Positions 47,576 to 57,294 are shown, counted from the stretch's first letter. The stretch: 64,000 nt of DNA from Paeniglutamicibacter cryotolerans (GCF_014190875.1 NZ_JACHVS010000001.1:868001-932000); one strand, 5' to 3'. The notes: generated from the letters alone by a model not told the origin. Numbers and translations are program-made.

Positions 47576-48109
47576 ATGGTCGGAGTCCGGGCCACCACGA
47601 GCCTCACCGGGTTGGAGACGCGCCTGCAGCTGCTGGAGGCGGGCGAATCGATCCGCTGGATCATTTCCCGCTACCTGGAGTTGTGCGACGTTCCGCAACC
47701 GGAATTCGACCTCGCCGAGCTCGGCTCGCTGTTCACGCACGATGCCACCTGGCAGGGAATCGGACCCGAATATGATGCGAAGTTCGGCCGCTACAGCGGC
47801 CGCGAAGCCATCGTCGAAATGCTCGGTCACCACCTGCTGCCCGGCGGCCCGTTCACCGCCAATGCCCATGTGCTGGGCGAGGGACGCATCAACATCTCGT
47901 TCCCCACGGCGAGTGGCAGCTGGATCATGCAGCAGCTCTCGCAGTACGCGGACGGCCGCCAGGAAGTGGTGGCTGCCCGGATCACCGTGGACTTCGAACT
48001 CGGCGGGGCCATGGCCCTGATCAAGGCCTTCCGCACCCAGCGCCTCGTGGCGCTTTCCCCGGCGGACCTCGCCACCCCCACACTAGCCACCACCTTAAGG
48101 AGTCACTGA
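47576..48109 (+). CDS. iacI: IacI-like SnoaL/NTF2-fold protein
   Basis: A 177-residue protein of SnoaL/NTF2-like architecture: an N-terminal helical part (ESIRWIISRYLELCDV), an acidic FTHDATWQGIGPEYD strand typical of SnoaL_4 proteins, then a curved beta sheet. In iac clusters this position is occupied by IacI, which assists an early oxidation step. There is no strong ribosome-binding site; translation is probably coupled to iacB two bases upstream. Its stop shares a base with the iacC start. Confidence 0.7.
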   Translation: MVGVRATTSLTGLETRLQLLEAGESIRWIISRYLELCDVPQPEFDLAELGSLFTHDATWQGIGPEYDAKFGRYSGREAIVEMLGHHLLPGGPFTANAHVLGEGRINISFPTASGSWIMQQLSQYADGRQEVVAARITVDFELGGAMALIKAFRTQRLVALSPADLATPTLATTLRSH

Positions 48110-49386
48110 TGAGTACCCCCCTCATGGAGAACCACGACGGCTTCTCCGCACTTGCCGCCACCGATCGGGTCGCCGGGCAGCTTTACACCGATCCGGAGAT
48201 CTTCGAGGCCGAGCTGGAGAAGATCTTCTACAAGACCTGGGTCTGGGTGGCCCACGAGTCGGAGATCCCGGACAAGGGCAACTTCAAGAAGGCGATGATC
48301 GGCCGCCAGCCGGTCATCGTCACCCGCGACCGCAAGGGCGCGCTGAACGTGCTGCTGAACCGCTGCCGCCACCGTGGCGCCTCGATCTGCGAGCCGGACA
48401 AGGGCAAGGCCAACGGCTTCACCTGCCCGTACCACTCCTGGTCCTACTCGCTCGACGGGCAGCTGCGCGGCATCCCGTACCCCGAGGGCTATGAGGGCGT
48501 GATCGAGAAGAAGGACATGCCGCTGCAGAAGCTGCGCGTCGAGTCCTACGCCGGGATGGTCTTCGCCTCCTTCAACCAGGACATCGAACCGCTCGAGGAC
48601 TTCCTGGGCGATGCGAAGCTGTGGATGGACCGCTTCATGATGCAGGGCGCAGGCTTCGGCATCAAGGTCCAGGGCGAGCACAAGTTCCGCTTCGACGGCA
48701 ACTGGAAGATTCAGCTGGAGAACACCACCGACGGCTACCACTTCCCCATAGTTCACCGTTCGTGGATGGCCTCGGTCGACGCCGAAACCGCTGACATGCT
48801 CTCCTTCATGACCGATGAGAACGCGGTGACCCACGCGCTGGGCAACGGCCACAGCGTCGCCATCATGGTCCCCGAGCACGTGGAGCTGGATGCCGACGAC
48901 GGCACCGAGGAGCTGCAGGAACGATTCCGCCACATCATCGATGAACTCTCCGAGACGATGCCGGCCGACCAGGTCCGCCGCATCGTGCGTTCGATGCACG
49001 GTGCCGGGTTCAACCTGAACCTGTTCCCGAACGTCGCCATGTCGATGTCCTTCTTCCGCGTGCTGCGCCCGATCTCGGTCAACGAGACCGAGGTCCAGCA
49101 CATGGCCCTGGGCCTGGATGGCGGACCGGAAAGCGTCAACCGCGAACGCCTGCGCATCCACGAACACTTCCAGGGCCCGTTCGGTTTCGGTACACCCGAT
49201 GATGCCGAGGCATGGGACCGCGTGCAGCGCGGCGCCAACGGCAACCCGCAGATGCCGATCATGGTCAACCGCGGCCTGAACCGCGAAACGACGGGTACAG
49301 AAGGCTGGAAGACATCGCACGTGACCGACGAATCAGGCATGCGCGAATCCTACTCGCAGTGGAAGAAGATGATGGGCAATGACTAG
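48109..49386 (+). CDS. iacC: IacC-like Rieske dioxygenase, large subunit
   Basis: A 425-residue alpha subunit of an aromatic-ring-hydroxylating dioxygenase. Rieske ligands C86 and H88 (NRCRHRGA) and C106 and H109 (CPYHSWSY) are present, and the mononuclear-iron histidines lie in NTTDGYHFPIVHRSW (near residue 205). Its neighbour iacD is the matching beta subunit, so an alpha3beta3 enzyme is expected. In the iac pathway it dioxygenates an oxidised indole-acetate intermediate on the way to catechol. Overlaps iacI by one base and iacD by eight. Confidence 0.87.
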   Translation: MSTPLMENHDGFSALAATDRVAGQLYTDPEIFEAELEKIFYKTWVWVAHESEIPDKGNFKKAMIGRQPVIVTRDRKGALNVLLNRCRHRGASICEPDKGKANGFTCPYHSWSYSLDGQLRGIPYPEGYEGVIEKKDMPLQKLRVESYAGMVFASFNQDIEPLEDFLGDAKLWMDRFMMQGAGFGIKVQGEHKFRFDGNWKIQLENTTDGYHFPIVHRSWMASVDAETADMLSFMTDENAVTHALGNGHSVAIMVPEHVELDADDGTEELQERFRHIIDELSETMPADQVRRIVRSMHGAGFNLNLFPNVAMSMSFFRVLRPISVNETEVQHMALGLDGGPESVNRERLRIHEHFQGPFGFGTPDDAEAWDRVQRGANGNPQMPIMVNRGLNRETTGTEGWKTSHVTDESGMRESYSQWKKMMGND

Positions 49387-49912
49387 CGAAAGCACCCTGA
49401 CGGCACCCCTGGAAAACGGCTTCGCGTCCGACGCGCTGCTCGATCCGATGGTCTCCAAGGCCATCGCGCTGATCTGGCACGAGGCCACGCTGCTCGATGC
49501 CAAAAACTACGTCGCCTGGGAGGCCCTGTGGACCCCGGGCGGGAAGTACGTGATCCCGATCGATCCGGACACCGATGACTTCGAGTCCGGCCTGAACATG
49601 ATCTACGACGATGCCCGGATGCGCCGCATGCGCGTGACCCGGCTGACCGAGGGCTACTCGATGTCTGCCGTCGCCTCGGCGCGCACGGCACGCACCATCT
49701 CCCGCTTCACCGTCACGGCGAACGACGGCGAGTGCGTGACGCTGCGCTCGGCGCAGATCATCGTGGGATTCAAGCGCGAAAAGCACCTGCTGCTGGCCGC
49801 AGACCTGGAACACCGGATCAGCTTCGTCGACGGCGAACCGCGCCTGGATCTGAAGGTCGTCCGCCTGGTCAATTCCGAAGGGGCCGTCACGGCCTCGGGA
49901 TTCCTCCTCTAA
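49379..49912 (+). CDS. iacD: IacD-like aromatic dioxygenase, small subunit
   Basis: A 177-residue beta subunit of a ring-hydroxylating dioxygenase (SnoaL-like cone fold). Family features are the N-terminal HEATLLDAKNYVAWEALWTPGG-type strand (acid and tryptophan residues around 40-55), the central DDARMRRMRVTRLTEG and the C-terminal RISFVDGEPRLDLKVVRLVNS. Starts eight bases inside iacC, so the two subunits are translationally coupled. Confidence 0.85.
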   Translation: MTSESTLTAPLENGFASDALLDPMVSKAIALIWHEATLLDAKNYVAWEALWTPGGKYVIPIDPDTDDFESGLNMIYDDARMRRMRVTRLTEGYSMSAVASARTARTISRFTVTANDGECVTLRSAQIIVGFKREKHLLLAADLEHRISFVDGEPRLDLKVVRLVNSEGAVTASGFLL

Positions 49913-49922
49913 GGGGCACCCC

Positions 49923-50705
49923 ATGACGACAACAGTTGAAACCACGGCAGCACCCCGCATCGACAACGGCCAAGTCGCCGTCGTCACCGGCGCAACCCGC
50001 GGACTGGGCGCGGTCATCGCGCGCACCCTGCATGCTGCCGGCTATTCGGTGCTCGCCACCGGCAGCCGGATCGGACCGGTCCAGGACCTGGCCGACGAGC
50101 TGGATCCCAGCGGCAAGACGGCCGCAGCCACGGTGCTCGACGTCCGCAGCAAGGACGACTTCTCAGCGGCGCTCCAAGCCGCGGTGGAGCGTTGGGGAAC
50201 GGCCCACGTGCTGGTCAACAACGCCGGCCGCTCCCAGGTCCAGGCGCTGATGGACATCAGCCCGGAGGACTTCTCGGCGATCGTTTCCACCAACCTCGAC
50301 GGCGTCTTCCTGGGCTGCCAGGTTTTCGGCAGCTACTTCGCTTCCAACGGCTACGGCCGCATCGTGAACATCGGCTCACTGGCCGGCCAGAACGGCGGCA
50401 CAGCCACCGGCGCGCACTACGCGGCAGCCAAGGGCGGAGTGGTCACCTTGACCAAGGTCTTCGCCCGCGACCTGGCCTCCGGCGGTGTCACGGTGAACTC
50501 GGTGTCCCCGGGCCCGCTCGATCTGCCGGTGGTCCACGAGACGGTCGCCCCGGACAAGCTGGAGGCCGTCAAGGCGAGCATTCCCGTGGGCCGTCTCGGC
50601 TCCGCGGAATTCATCGCCTCGACCGTCGCCCTGCTGGCATCCCCCGAGGCCGCTTCGGTCAACGGCGCCAGCTGGGACATCAACGGGGGGCTGTTCATGC
50701 GCTGA
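49923..50705 (+). CDS. iacE: IacE-like short-chain dehydrogenase
   Basis: A 260-residue classical SDR with TGATRGLG (NAD(P) motif, near residue 21), NNAGRSQV (near 98), the catalytic serine in VNIGSLAGQNG and YAAAKGG (Tyr/Lys pair near 164). In the iac pathway IacE reduces or dehydrogenates an intermediate between the first oxidation and the dioxygenase step. AAGGGG lies before the ATG, ten bases after the iacD stop. Confidence 0.82.
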   Translation: MTTTVETTAAPRIDNGQVAVVTGATRGLGAVIARTLHAAGYSVLATGSRIGPVQDLADELDPSGKTAAATVLDVRSKDDFSAALQAAVERWGTAHVLVNNAGRSQVQALMDISPEDFSAIVSTNLDGVFLGCQVFGSYFASNGYGRIVNIGSLAGQNGGTATGAHYAAAKGGVVTLTKVFARDLASGGVTVNSVSPGPLDLPVVHETVAPDKLEAVKASIPVGRLGSAEFIASTVALLASPEAASVNGASWDINGGLFMR

Positions 50706-50773
50706 TCGCCACCGCGATCAGCGCACGGCGCCCCGACACATGCGTAGCACCACCAAGCTAGAGGAGTACGGAC

Positions 50774-51730
50774 ATGAAAAAGGTCCGGGTTAAAGTGGCA
50801 GCGGTTTCGGATGAAACCAGCAGCATCAAGACGTTTCGTTTGGAACGCGCCGACGGGTCGGTCTTTGCCCCGGCCCCGGCCGGCGCGCATATCGATATTG
50901 TCGGTCCCACCGAGGTCACCCGCCAGTACTCGCTGTGCAACGCACCGGACGAGGGCTCCTACCTGGTCGCGGTGAAGCTCGAACCCGAGTCCCGCGGCGG
51001 TTCCGCCGCACTTCACGGCGAGGTGGCCGTGGGCACCGAACTCGAGGTCAGCGAGCCGCGCAACCTGCTCAACGTGGCAACCGATGCCGACCGCCACGTG
51101 CTGGTGGCGGCCGGCATCGGCATCACCCCGATGATCAGCATCGCCTACGATCTGCACCGTTCGAACACCGACTTCGAGCTGCACTACTTTGCCCGCTCCC
51201 ACGCGGAGGCCGCATTCACCGAGTTACTCGAGCAGCGCTGCGGCTTCACCGAATCGGTGCGCTTCCACTTCGGGATTCCGCGCGGCGAGCAGGGCGCCAT
51301 CATGACCGCCCTCGCACAGGACGCCGGAGCCGGCGTCCATGTCTACACCTGTGGCCCGGTCGGCTTCATGGAGAAGGTCCATGACGCATTTGCCCCGGTG
51401 ATCGGCGAGGCCCAGTTCCACATCGAGCATTTCGAGGCCGAGGCGATCGATGCCTCCCACGACACGGCGTTCGAGGTGGAACTGGATACCGGTGAAGTCT
51501 TCGAGATCCCGGCCGACCGCTCGATCGTGGACGTGCTCCAGGAAAACGGCATCGAGGTCGATACTTCCTGCAAGGAGGGAATCTGCGGCACCTGCGTCAT
51601 GGGCGTGCTCGAGGGAGTTCCCGAGCACCGCGATAACTGCCTCTCCACCTCGGAGAAGGCGGCAAATGACCAGATGGCCACCTGCGTGTCCCGGACGTGC
51701 GGCAAGCGCCTGCTGTTGGAGCTCTTCTAG
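50774..51730 (+). CDS. iacF: IacF-like oxygenase reductase with 2Fe-2S ferredoxin
   Basis: A 318-residue reductase of the phthalate-dioxygenase-reductase type. The flavin domain has RQYSLCNAP (near residue 55), the NAD domain has AAGIGITPMISI (near 112) and YTCGPVGFM (near 195), and the C-terminal plant-type 2Fe-2S domain has CKEGICGTC with a distal cysteine in MATCVSRT. It transfers electrons from NAD(P)H to the Rieske dioxygenase encoded upstream. GAGGAG precedes the ATG. Last gene of the cluster in this window; iacG and iacH homologues are not adjacent. Confidence 0.85.
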   Translation: MKKVRVKVAAVSDETSSIKTFRLERADGSVFAPAPAGAHIDIVGPTEVTRQYSLCNAPDEGSYLVAVKLEPESRGGSAALHGEVAVGTELEVSEPRNLLNVATDADRHVLVAAGIGITPMISIAYDLHRSNTDFELHYFARSHAEAAFTELLEQRCGFTESVRFHFGIPRGEQGAIMTALAQDAGAGVHVYTCGPVGFMEKVHDAFAPVIGEAQFHIEHFEAEAIDASHDTAFEVELDTGEVFEIPADRSIVDVLQENGIEVDTSCKEGICGTCVMGVLEGVPEHRDNCLSTSEKAANDQMATCVSRTCGKRLLLELF

Positions 51731-52224
51731 CCATGCAGCTGTGGGCCGAAAGTCCCCGATCAAAAACCCATGAAGGTAATCCGTCAGAGCCTGGACCGGC
51801 GCTTTGGCTGCCGGATCCGATCTGCAGGAGGAACCGACGTGTACAGGAAGCCGGTTTCCCGAAGGATTGAGAACATTTCCGCCACGTGACCGGGTTTCTC
51901 GAACCGCCGACAGGCCTCCTGCGACGCAAACACCGCGAGGCCTGTCGACCCGGCAGAAGCGTAGGAATTCCCTGTCCACCATTTGACCGGATTGGCGTCC
52001 GTATCGGGATCTGAGTAGTAGTGGACCGCGATTGCACGACAAGCCCCCGGCTTGAGGGTTGTAGTCCCTCATGCCTCCGGCACTCAGATATACCGTGTGC
52101 GTTTTCAGTTTGACGTTTGGGCGGATATTCCGATGCTGGTTGCCTTGCCCACAACCCCTACCTGCGCCACGGAGCACACCCTGGACATGCTTATCTGGTT
52201 CGACGGCCCTTCCGCAATGCTGGA
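51731..52224. other. Gene-free stretch after the iac cluster
   Basis: About 490 bases with no supportable coding region in any frame. I saw no strong hairpin directly after iacF, no tRNA and no recognisable repeat. GC content dips slightly toward the right. Confidence 0.4.
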
Positions 52225-52923
52225 CTATTTGCGGGAGAGCACCTCGGCGCTGTTGAGGATCACGAATTCATGCCCATCGGTCAGCACGTTCAGGTATCCA
52301 GGATCGACGCTGAGGACGTAACCGATGACGTTGCCGGTCGTTGTCCTAATCTGCTCCTGGGGAACCCACGGCGTCTGGACGAACGCGGCGACGAGCAGCA
52401 GGGCCAGCCCGGCCACCCACCCCACGCTGGCCATGGACAGAGAGAACATGCGGCGGAGCCAGTGCTTCAAGGAAAGCCTGCGAATCAGCACGAAAACCAC
52501 GAAAACGGCCGCTGCTGCCGGCGGTAGCCACCAGATTTTGAAGCTGATCGTCAACGCCAGCAGCGTGACTGCAGCCAGGGTGGTGGCCAAGAATATCGAC
52601 GACCGATGCCCGCCCTCGGACCAGAGGTACGTGGCCAGGAGCAGCGGGAAAACCCCCACCAGCAGGATCTGCACCAGGAAGTGACCGGCCATGAGGGATC
52701 CGAAGACGAGGGCCAGTCCGTCGCTCAGGCTCAGCGTGGTACTCACCGCGAACGCGGTGTTCCAGTCATATCCGGAGACGGCAAAGATACGCAGAATCAA
52801 GAAAACGAATCCCACCGAGGCAGCAGGGACAATATCTCCGGAAGAGAAACGCCGGCCCTCGCCGGCAGTTGCTGCTTCGGTACCCGGCTTCCTGCCGGTG
52901 GCGTTGGCTTTGTTGTCGGTCAT
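52225..52923 (-). CDS. Integral membrane protein, unknown function
   Basis: A 232-residue protein with about five predicted helices (AASVGFVFLILRIFAVSG, LALVFGSLMAGHFLVQILLVG, IFLATTLAAVTLLALTI, WLPPAAAAVFVVFVLI, ASVGWVAGLALLLVAAFV) and a short extracytoplasmic-looking C-terminus. The tail (VIGYVLSVDPGYLNVLTDG, EFVILNSAEVLSRK) reads like a small beta unit. No family was recognised. A truncated relative of its N-terminus lies at 54684-54899, behind the amidohydrolase. Confidence 0.7.
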   Translation of the reverse strand: MTDNKANATGRKPGTEAATAGEGRRFSSGDIVPAASVGFVFLILRIFAVSGYDWNTAFAVSTTLSLSDGLALVFGSLMAGHFLVQILLVGVFPLLLATYLWSEGGHRSSIFLATTLAAVTLLALTISFKIWWLPPAAAAVFVVFVLIRRLSLKHWLRRMFSLSMASVGWVAGLALLLVAAFVQTPWVPQEQIRTTTGNVIGYVLSVDPGYLNVLTDGHEFVILNSAEVLSRK

Positions 52924-53052
52924 GGGTCGAGGCTAGTGCGCAATGCCGCCCGCAGCCCAATTCGGCTCCGTTCGGCCACCCGTGGAACACCTAGCCGGCT
53001 TGGGTTGTGGATCGAAGGCGCTTTCCCGCTCGTCTCGTCATAGGCTTGGGAC

Positions 53053-54687
53053 ATGCCCACCTCACGCCTCACAAAGGTCGAGTCAGCACCCCGCAACGCT
53101 GATTTTGTATTCACCGGTGGACCGGTGTTGACGATGGATGGGGACCGTCCCTTGGCGGAATCGGTTGCAGTTCGTGGTGGGCGCATCGTGTCGGTCGGAT
53201 CCGCGCTGGAAGTCCACGACTTTGTCGGGCCCGCCACGGAACGGATTGATCTGGCCGGACGGACGCTTCTTCCCGGGTTCATCGATCCGCACATGCATTC
53301 GGCGTTGGTTCAACTCGCTGACTGGGTTGAGGTGAGCCCCATGTCCACGCCAACCGCTGACGCGGTGTTTACCGCTTTACGTAGTGCCGCGCCGACCTCG
53401 ACGGGCTGGGTGCTGGCCCAACAGTTCGATCCGAGCATCACGATCGGACATCCACGACTGGATCGCACACTGCTCGATCGCCTGATCCCCGATCGACCGG
53501 CTCTGGTGTTGGAAAGCAACGGACACGTCGCCTACGCGAACTCTCTCGCCTTCGAGCTAGCCGGTGTCGATCGTGATACGCCGGATCCGCCCGCAGGCCG
53601 GTATGTGCGCGATGAGCGGGGCGAGTTGACGGGCAGGCTCGAGGAATCGTCGGCGACCGCCGCATTCACCATCGGGTTTCCCATGGCCAGCGGCGACGCA
53701 CTGGTGGGCCGTATCCGTGACCTGCTGTGGCATGCGGCAGGCAAGGGCACGACGCTGCTGCACGACTGCGGTATCGGATCGATCGACGGGGCCACCGATC
53801 TCGAGGTGCTGCGGAAAGCCATTGCAACAGATTCGCCGGTGCGCTACCGAGGGATGCTGGTGTCCAGCGCCTACGACGAATGGTCGCGGCTGGGCCTGAC
53901 GCCGGGATTCGGTGACGACTTGTTCCGGGTGCACGGAATCAAAGCGTGGTCAGACGGATCCAACCAGGCCGGATCCGGATATCAACGGGAACCGTACCTT
54001 GGCACCACGTCGCGCGGCACCCTCAATTATTCAGCTGAAGAACTCGCCGAGATCGTGCTCAGGGCCCACATCGACGGCTGGCAAGTTGGTGTGCACGCCA
54101 ATGGCGACGCAGCAATCGACGTCACGATCGACGCGTTCGATCAGGCTTTGGCTGCACACCCTCGCGCGGATCATCGTCACCGGGTCGAGCACTGCAGCAT
54201 CCTGCATCCGGAGCAGATCGAGCACATGGCATCTCTCGGCCTGTCGCCGTCGTTTCTGATAGGCCACATTCGTTGGTGGGGTACCGCGTTCCGCGACCGG
54301 TTGCTGGGGCCAGAACGCGCGAACCTCTATGATCCGTGCGCATCAGCACTGCGCGCGGGGTTACGGATTTCACTGCACAGCGACTGGAACGTCACTCCGC
54401 TGGATCCACTGCGATACGTGGAGGACGCCGTCACCCGGGTGATGGCCGAAAATGGTGAGGTGCTGAACCCCGACGAATGCATCCCGGTCGAGGCGGCTCT
54501 GCGCGCGGTCACGATCGATGCAGCCTGGCAATGCCGATCGGAGGACATCACCGGGTCGATCGAGGTCGGCAAATTCGCGGACTTCGTCCTGCTGGAAGAG
54601 GACCCGCGGAACGTCGATCCGACCACCATCTCAAAGATCGCCGTTTCGGAGACGCGGCTGGCCGGCGAGGTCCGCTTCTGCCGATGA
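53053..54687 (+). CDS. YtcJ-like amidohydrolase (amidohydrolase family 3)
   Basis: A 544-residue metal-dependent hydrolase. The N-terminal composite beta domain runs into the metal motif FIDPHMHSALVQL (near residue 78). Further ligands appear in GVHANGDAAIDV (near 355), HRVEHCSIL (near 380) and ISLHSDWNVTPLDPL (near 440). This is the LAF3/YtcJ branch, which hydrolyses cyclic amides or formamides such as N-substituted formamides; substrate here unknown. Codon choice differs slightly from its neighbours (more GATC-containing and CGA/CGG codons), a mild hint of transfer. Its stop overlaps the start of the truncated membrane-protein gene (ATGA). Confidence 0.85.
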   Translation: MPTSRLTKVESAPRNADFVFTGGPVLTMDGDRPLAESVAVRGGRIVSVGSALEVHDFVGPATERIDLAGRTLLPGFIDPHMHSALVQLADWVEVSPMSTPTADAVFTALRSAAPTSTGWVLAQQFDPSITIGHPRLDRTLLDRLIPDRPALVLESNGHVAYANSLAFELAGVDRDTPDPPAGRYVRDERGELTGRLEESSATAAFTIGFPMASGDALVGRIRDLLWHAAGKGTTLLHDCGIGSIDGATDLEVLRKAIATDSPVRYRGMLVSSAYDEWSRLGLTPGFGDDLFRVHGIKAWSDGSNQAGSGYQREPYLGTTSRGTLNYSAEELAEIVLRAHIDGWQVGVHANGDAAIDVTIDAFDQALAAHPRADHRHRVEHCSILHPEQIEHMASLGLSPSFLIGHIRWWGTAFRDRLLGPERANLYDPCASALRAGLRISLHSDWNVTPLDPLRYVEDAVTRVMAENGEVLNPDECIPVEAALRAVTIDAAWQCRSEDITGSIEVGKFADFVLLEEDPRNVDPTTISKIAVSETRLAGEVRFCR

Positions 54688-54899
54688 GCGGCGCAAGTTC
54701 ATCGGAACCTGAGCGCAGCATAACCCGTCCGGCGCACGCCGCGGCGTTCGCGGCCGTCCGGGTCTTCGGCTTCACCGTCTTGCGGATCCTTGCCATGTCC
54801 GCATACACGTGGGATACCGACCCCTGGGACTTGAGCAGGCCTAGGTCATCAGTGAAATTCGGGCATGCGACCTGCTCATTGCGCCCGGCAACAGCCTGA
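54684..54899 (+). pseudogene. Truncated relative of the 52225-52923 membrane protein
   Basis: A 71-codon frame begins in the amidohydrolase stop codon. Its first helix (RVFGFTVLRILAMSAYTWDT) parallels SVGFVFLILRIFAVSGYDWNT in the complete protein encoded at 52225-52923. The similarity ends after about 45 residues and the frame runs into unrelated sequence, so the other helices have been lost. It appears that an amidohydrolase plus membrane-protein pair was truncated here. Confidence 0.6.
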
Positions 54900-55887
54900 A
54901 CCACATGGTCGTAGGGAACATATTCCACCCGCCTATACAGTCGACTAAGCTTCGCAGCAGAGATACTGGTACACCCCAAAACAACACATTCGAATCCCGA
55001 GAAAAGCGTTGCGTTAGGGTATCTATTCATACTTTTGCGGCAGAACTGCACAAGCCTCTGGCCATGACGGCCCCTAGGGCAGCGCGTCGGATATGCCCGG
55101 GTTTAGAGCAAAACGACCAGAACCTCGTCTGCCATCGGGAAAATCTGAGACATCTGGACCTCCTGTTCAAGGAGAAGCAACCCGGCGCCCTCCGCGGACG
55201 GTCGCACCGCGCTGGCCGAAGTGATCGCCAAGGAAGCCAGTTTGTAATTCCTCACCGGGAAGACCTGCTTCCACACCGGCACCGCGGACCCATTCATTGA
55301 GTTTCAATTGCAGTGCACATCGTATCTTCATTCGCCCGGCTCGAGCGCTCCATTAGCAAGGAACGCCAAGGCCGAGGGTTTCGAGGATGCCAAGGTCCGC
55401 GTCGCCCTGCAGCTGGGTGTCGACCACTCCACCCTGCATCTGGCTCTGTCCGCGACACGCAGCAGGAAGTGGCACCGGCTGTGCTTCGTTCACTTTAAGT
55501 CGGCCACGATACTCAGGGAGAAATCAAGCAAACCTTTCGCGGTGACGGCTTCGGCCCGCTGCATGTCGTAACGGCACACAAAAATGTGGCATGGCGAACG
55601 GGACGGCAATTTTGAATCCCCTGCCCGTGACCTCTAGGATCCAGGCTTCCGTCCTGATGCCGCACATCCAAGTTGTCCTTGGCCGCCGTGTTGGAAGGTC
55701 GTTCCATGACGCTTTTCGGACCCCGCTCCGGAGGCATGGCCCTCGGTGAGGCCTCCAGCATGCAGTTAGTGCTTGTCGTGAGTTAGGTTTCGAAGTCCAT
55801 AGCTCTGCACAGACGATCTCGAGATGGATCAACTGTGGTCTCAGGTCCGCTATCTTCCTTCTGTTCGCATGGTGTTGTTGGCGGTTT
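54900..55887. other. Degraded intergenic region
   Basis: About 990 bases without an intact gene. Coding-like pieces appear in shifting plus-strand frames (DGRTALAEVIAKEASL near 55200-55240; EGFEDAKVRVALQLGVDHST near 55375-55435) and a minus-strand piece near 55100-55297. None matches a family I can name, and none has both a plausible start and a plausible length. Probably decayed accessory genes. Confidence 0.4.
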
Positions 55888-57261
55888 CTAGACTCGTCCA
55901 GAGACGCGGTCCGCAAGATGAGCGATCTTTGAGGTTGACGATTTGCCGCCCTTTTCTGCCCAGTCGGCCATGCCGTAAGCCTTGTATAACGTCTGGACCG
56001 CAACCCAGCGGGCGGGCTCAACTTCCCAGCGTCGCACCTTGCGGTTCACCCACGGCATGGAGGCCAGCTCACTGCCGGGGTCAAGGATCAGGTCCCGCAA
56101 GGTCCGCCCGGCCAGGTTGGTGGCGGTGACCCCGGTACCCACGTAGCCTCCGGCCCACCCGATACCCGTTTCCTTATCCAGTCCGACGGTGGCCTTCCAA
56201 TCCCGGGGGACTCCCAGCACGCCGGCCCAGGCGTGGTCGATCGCGGCATCGCGGGTGGCTGGAAACATGACATGGAGGATATCTGTGAGTAGCTTGATGG
56301 TGCCGCGCTGGGTTGCCCCGTCGGTGTCCGTCTTGGATCCGTAGCGGTACGGCACCCCGCGCCCGCCCAAGGCGATGCGGTTATCGGCGGTGCGTTGGGC
56401 ATACATATAGGCGTGGGCCATGTCGCCCACGACATCGCGTCCGTTCCAGCCAATGGCATCCCATACCGAATCCGGCAGCGGTTCGGTGGCGATCATGGAG
56501 GAGTTCATGGGCAGCCATTCGCGGTGAGCGCCCTTCAGGTTCGCGGTGAACCCCTCGGTGGCGCGCAGGATATAGGTGGCTTGAACGGTTCCGTACGTGG
56601 TGATGGCCTTGCGCGGCAAGACCTCGGTGACGGTGGTCCCCTCGTAGATCCTCACGCCCAGCCTCAAGCAGGCATCGGCCAGACCGCGGACCAGCTTCAC
56701 GGGGTGGATCCGGGCCGCATGGGGGTGGTGGATGGAGCCCAGCGCCCCGGCGATGTCCACCCGTTCCCTGGTCTGCCCGGCATCCAACAACCGGGCTCCG
56801 GCCTCGGGCCACTGCGCCTCATCGTCGGCCAGGGCCTGCAGGCGCAGCAGCTGGGCCTGGTTGCGGGCCACGTTCAGCTCCCCGCCCTTGATGTATCCGG
56901 CGTCGATGCCTTCAGCGCCGGATACGCTAATGACCTCGTCAACCGTTTCGTTCAGCAGCTCCTGGAAACGGCCCACCGTAGACCGTCCGTGGGATGCAAC
57001 GTACTGATCCCGGCCACCGGTGATCGAATTGGTCAGCCACCCGCCGTTGCGCCCGGAGGCGCCGAAGCCGGCAAACCTGGATTCGAGCACCACAATATCC
57101 AGCGACGGGTCGGCCTTCTTCAGGTAGTACGCGGTCCACAACCCGGTGTAGCCGGCACCGACGATCACCACGTCGGCGATGGTGTCCCCGGTCAGGGGCG
57201 TGCGCTGACCCGGGAGGCCATCGGCGGCGAACCAAAAGGAAACGTTGCCGTTAACAGTCAT
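55888..57261 (-). CDS. FAD-dependent amine oxidoreductase (PuuB-like)
   Basis: A 457-residue DAO-family flavoprotein. The N-terminal FAD motif GAGYTGLWTAYYLKK (near residue 36) is followed by FAGFGASGRNGGWL (near 65), the hallmark of gamma-glutamylputrescine oxidase PuuB and related amine or amino-acid oxidases. The C-terminal GWAGGYVGTGVTATNLAGR closes the FAD site. It is the last gene of the pot-like operon, 33 bases after the ATPase gene. It probably oxidises the amine that the transporter imports, giving aldehyde, ammonia and a reduced acceptor. Confidence 0.85.
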   Translation of the reverse strand: MTVNGNVSFWFAADGLPGQRTPLTGDTIADVVIVGAGYTGLWTAYYLKKADPSLDIVVLESRFAGFGASGRNGGWLTNSITGGRDQYVASHGRSTVGRFQELLNETVDEVISVSGAEGIDAGYIKGGELNVARNQAQLLRLQALADDEAQWPEAGARLLDAGQTRERVDIAGALGSIHHPHAARIHPVKLVRGLADACLRLGVRIYEGTTVTEVLPRKAITTYGTVQATYILRATEGFTANLKGAHREWLPMNSSMIATEPLPDSVWDAIGWNGRDVVGDMAHAYMYAQRTADNRIALGGRGVPYRYGSKTDTDGATQRGTIKLLTDILHVMFPATRDAAIDHAWAGVLGVPRDWKATVGLDKETGIGWAGGYVGTGVTATNLAGRTLRDLILDPGSELASMPWVNRKVRRWEVEPARWVAVQTLYKAYGMADWAEKGGKSSTSKIAHLADRVSGRV

Positions 57262-57294
57262 GGTGGGGGTATCTCTTTCGTTTTCGTGCTTGGA

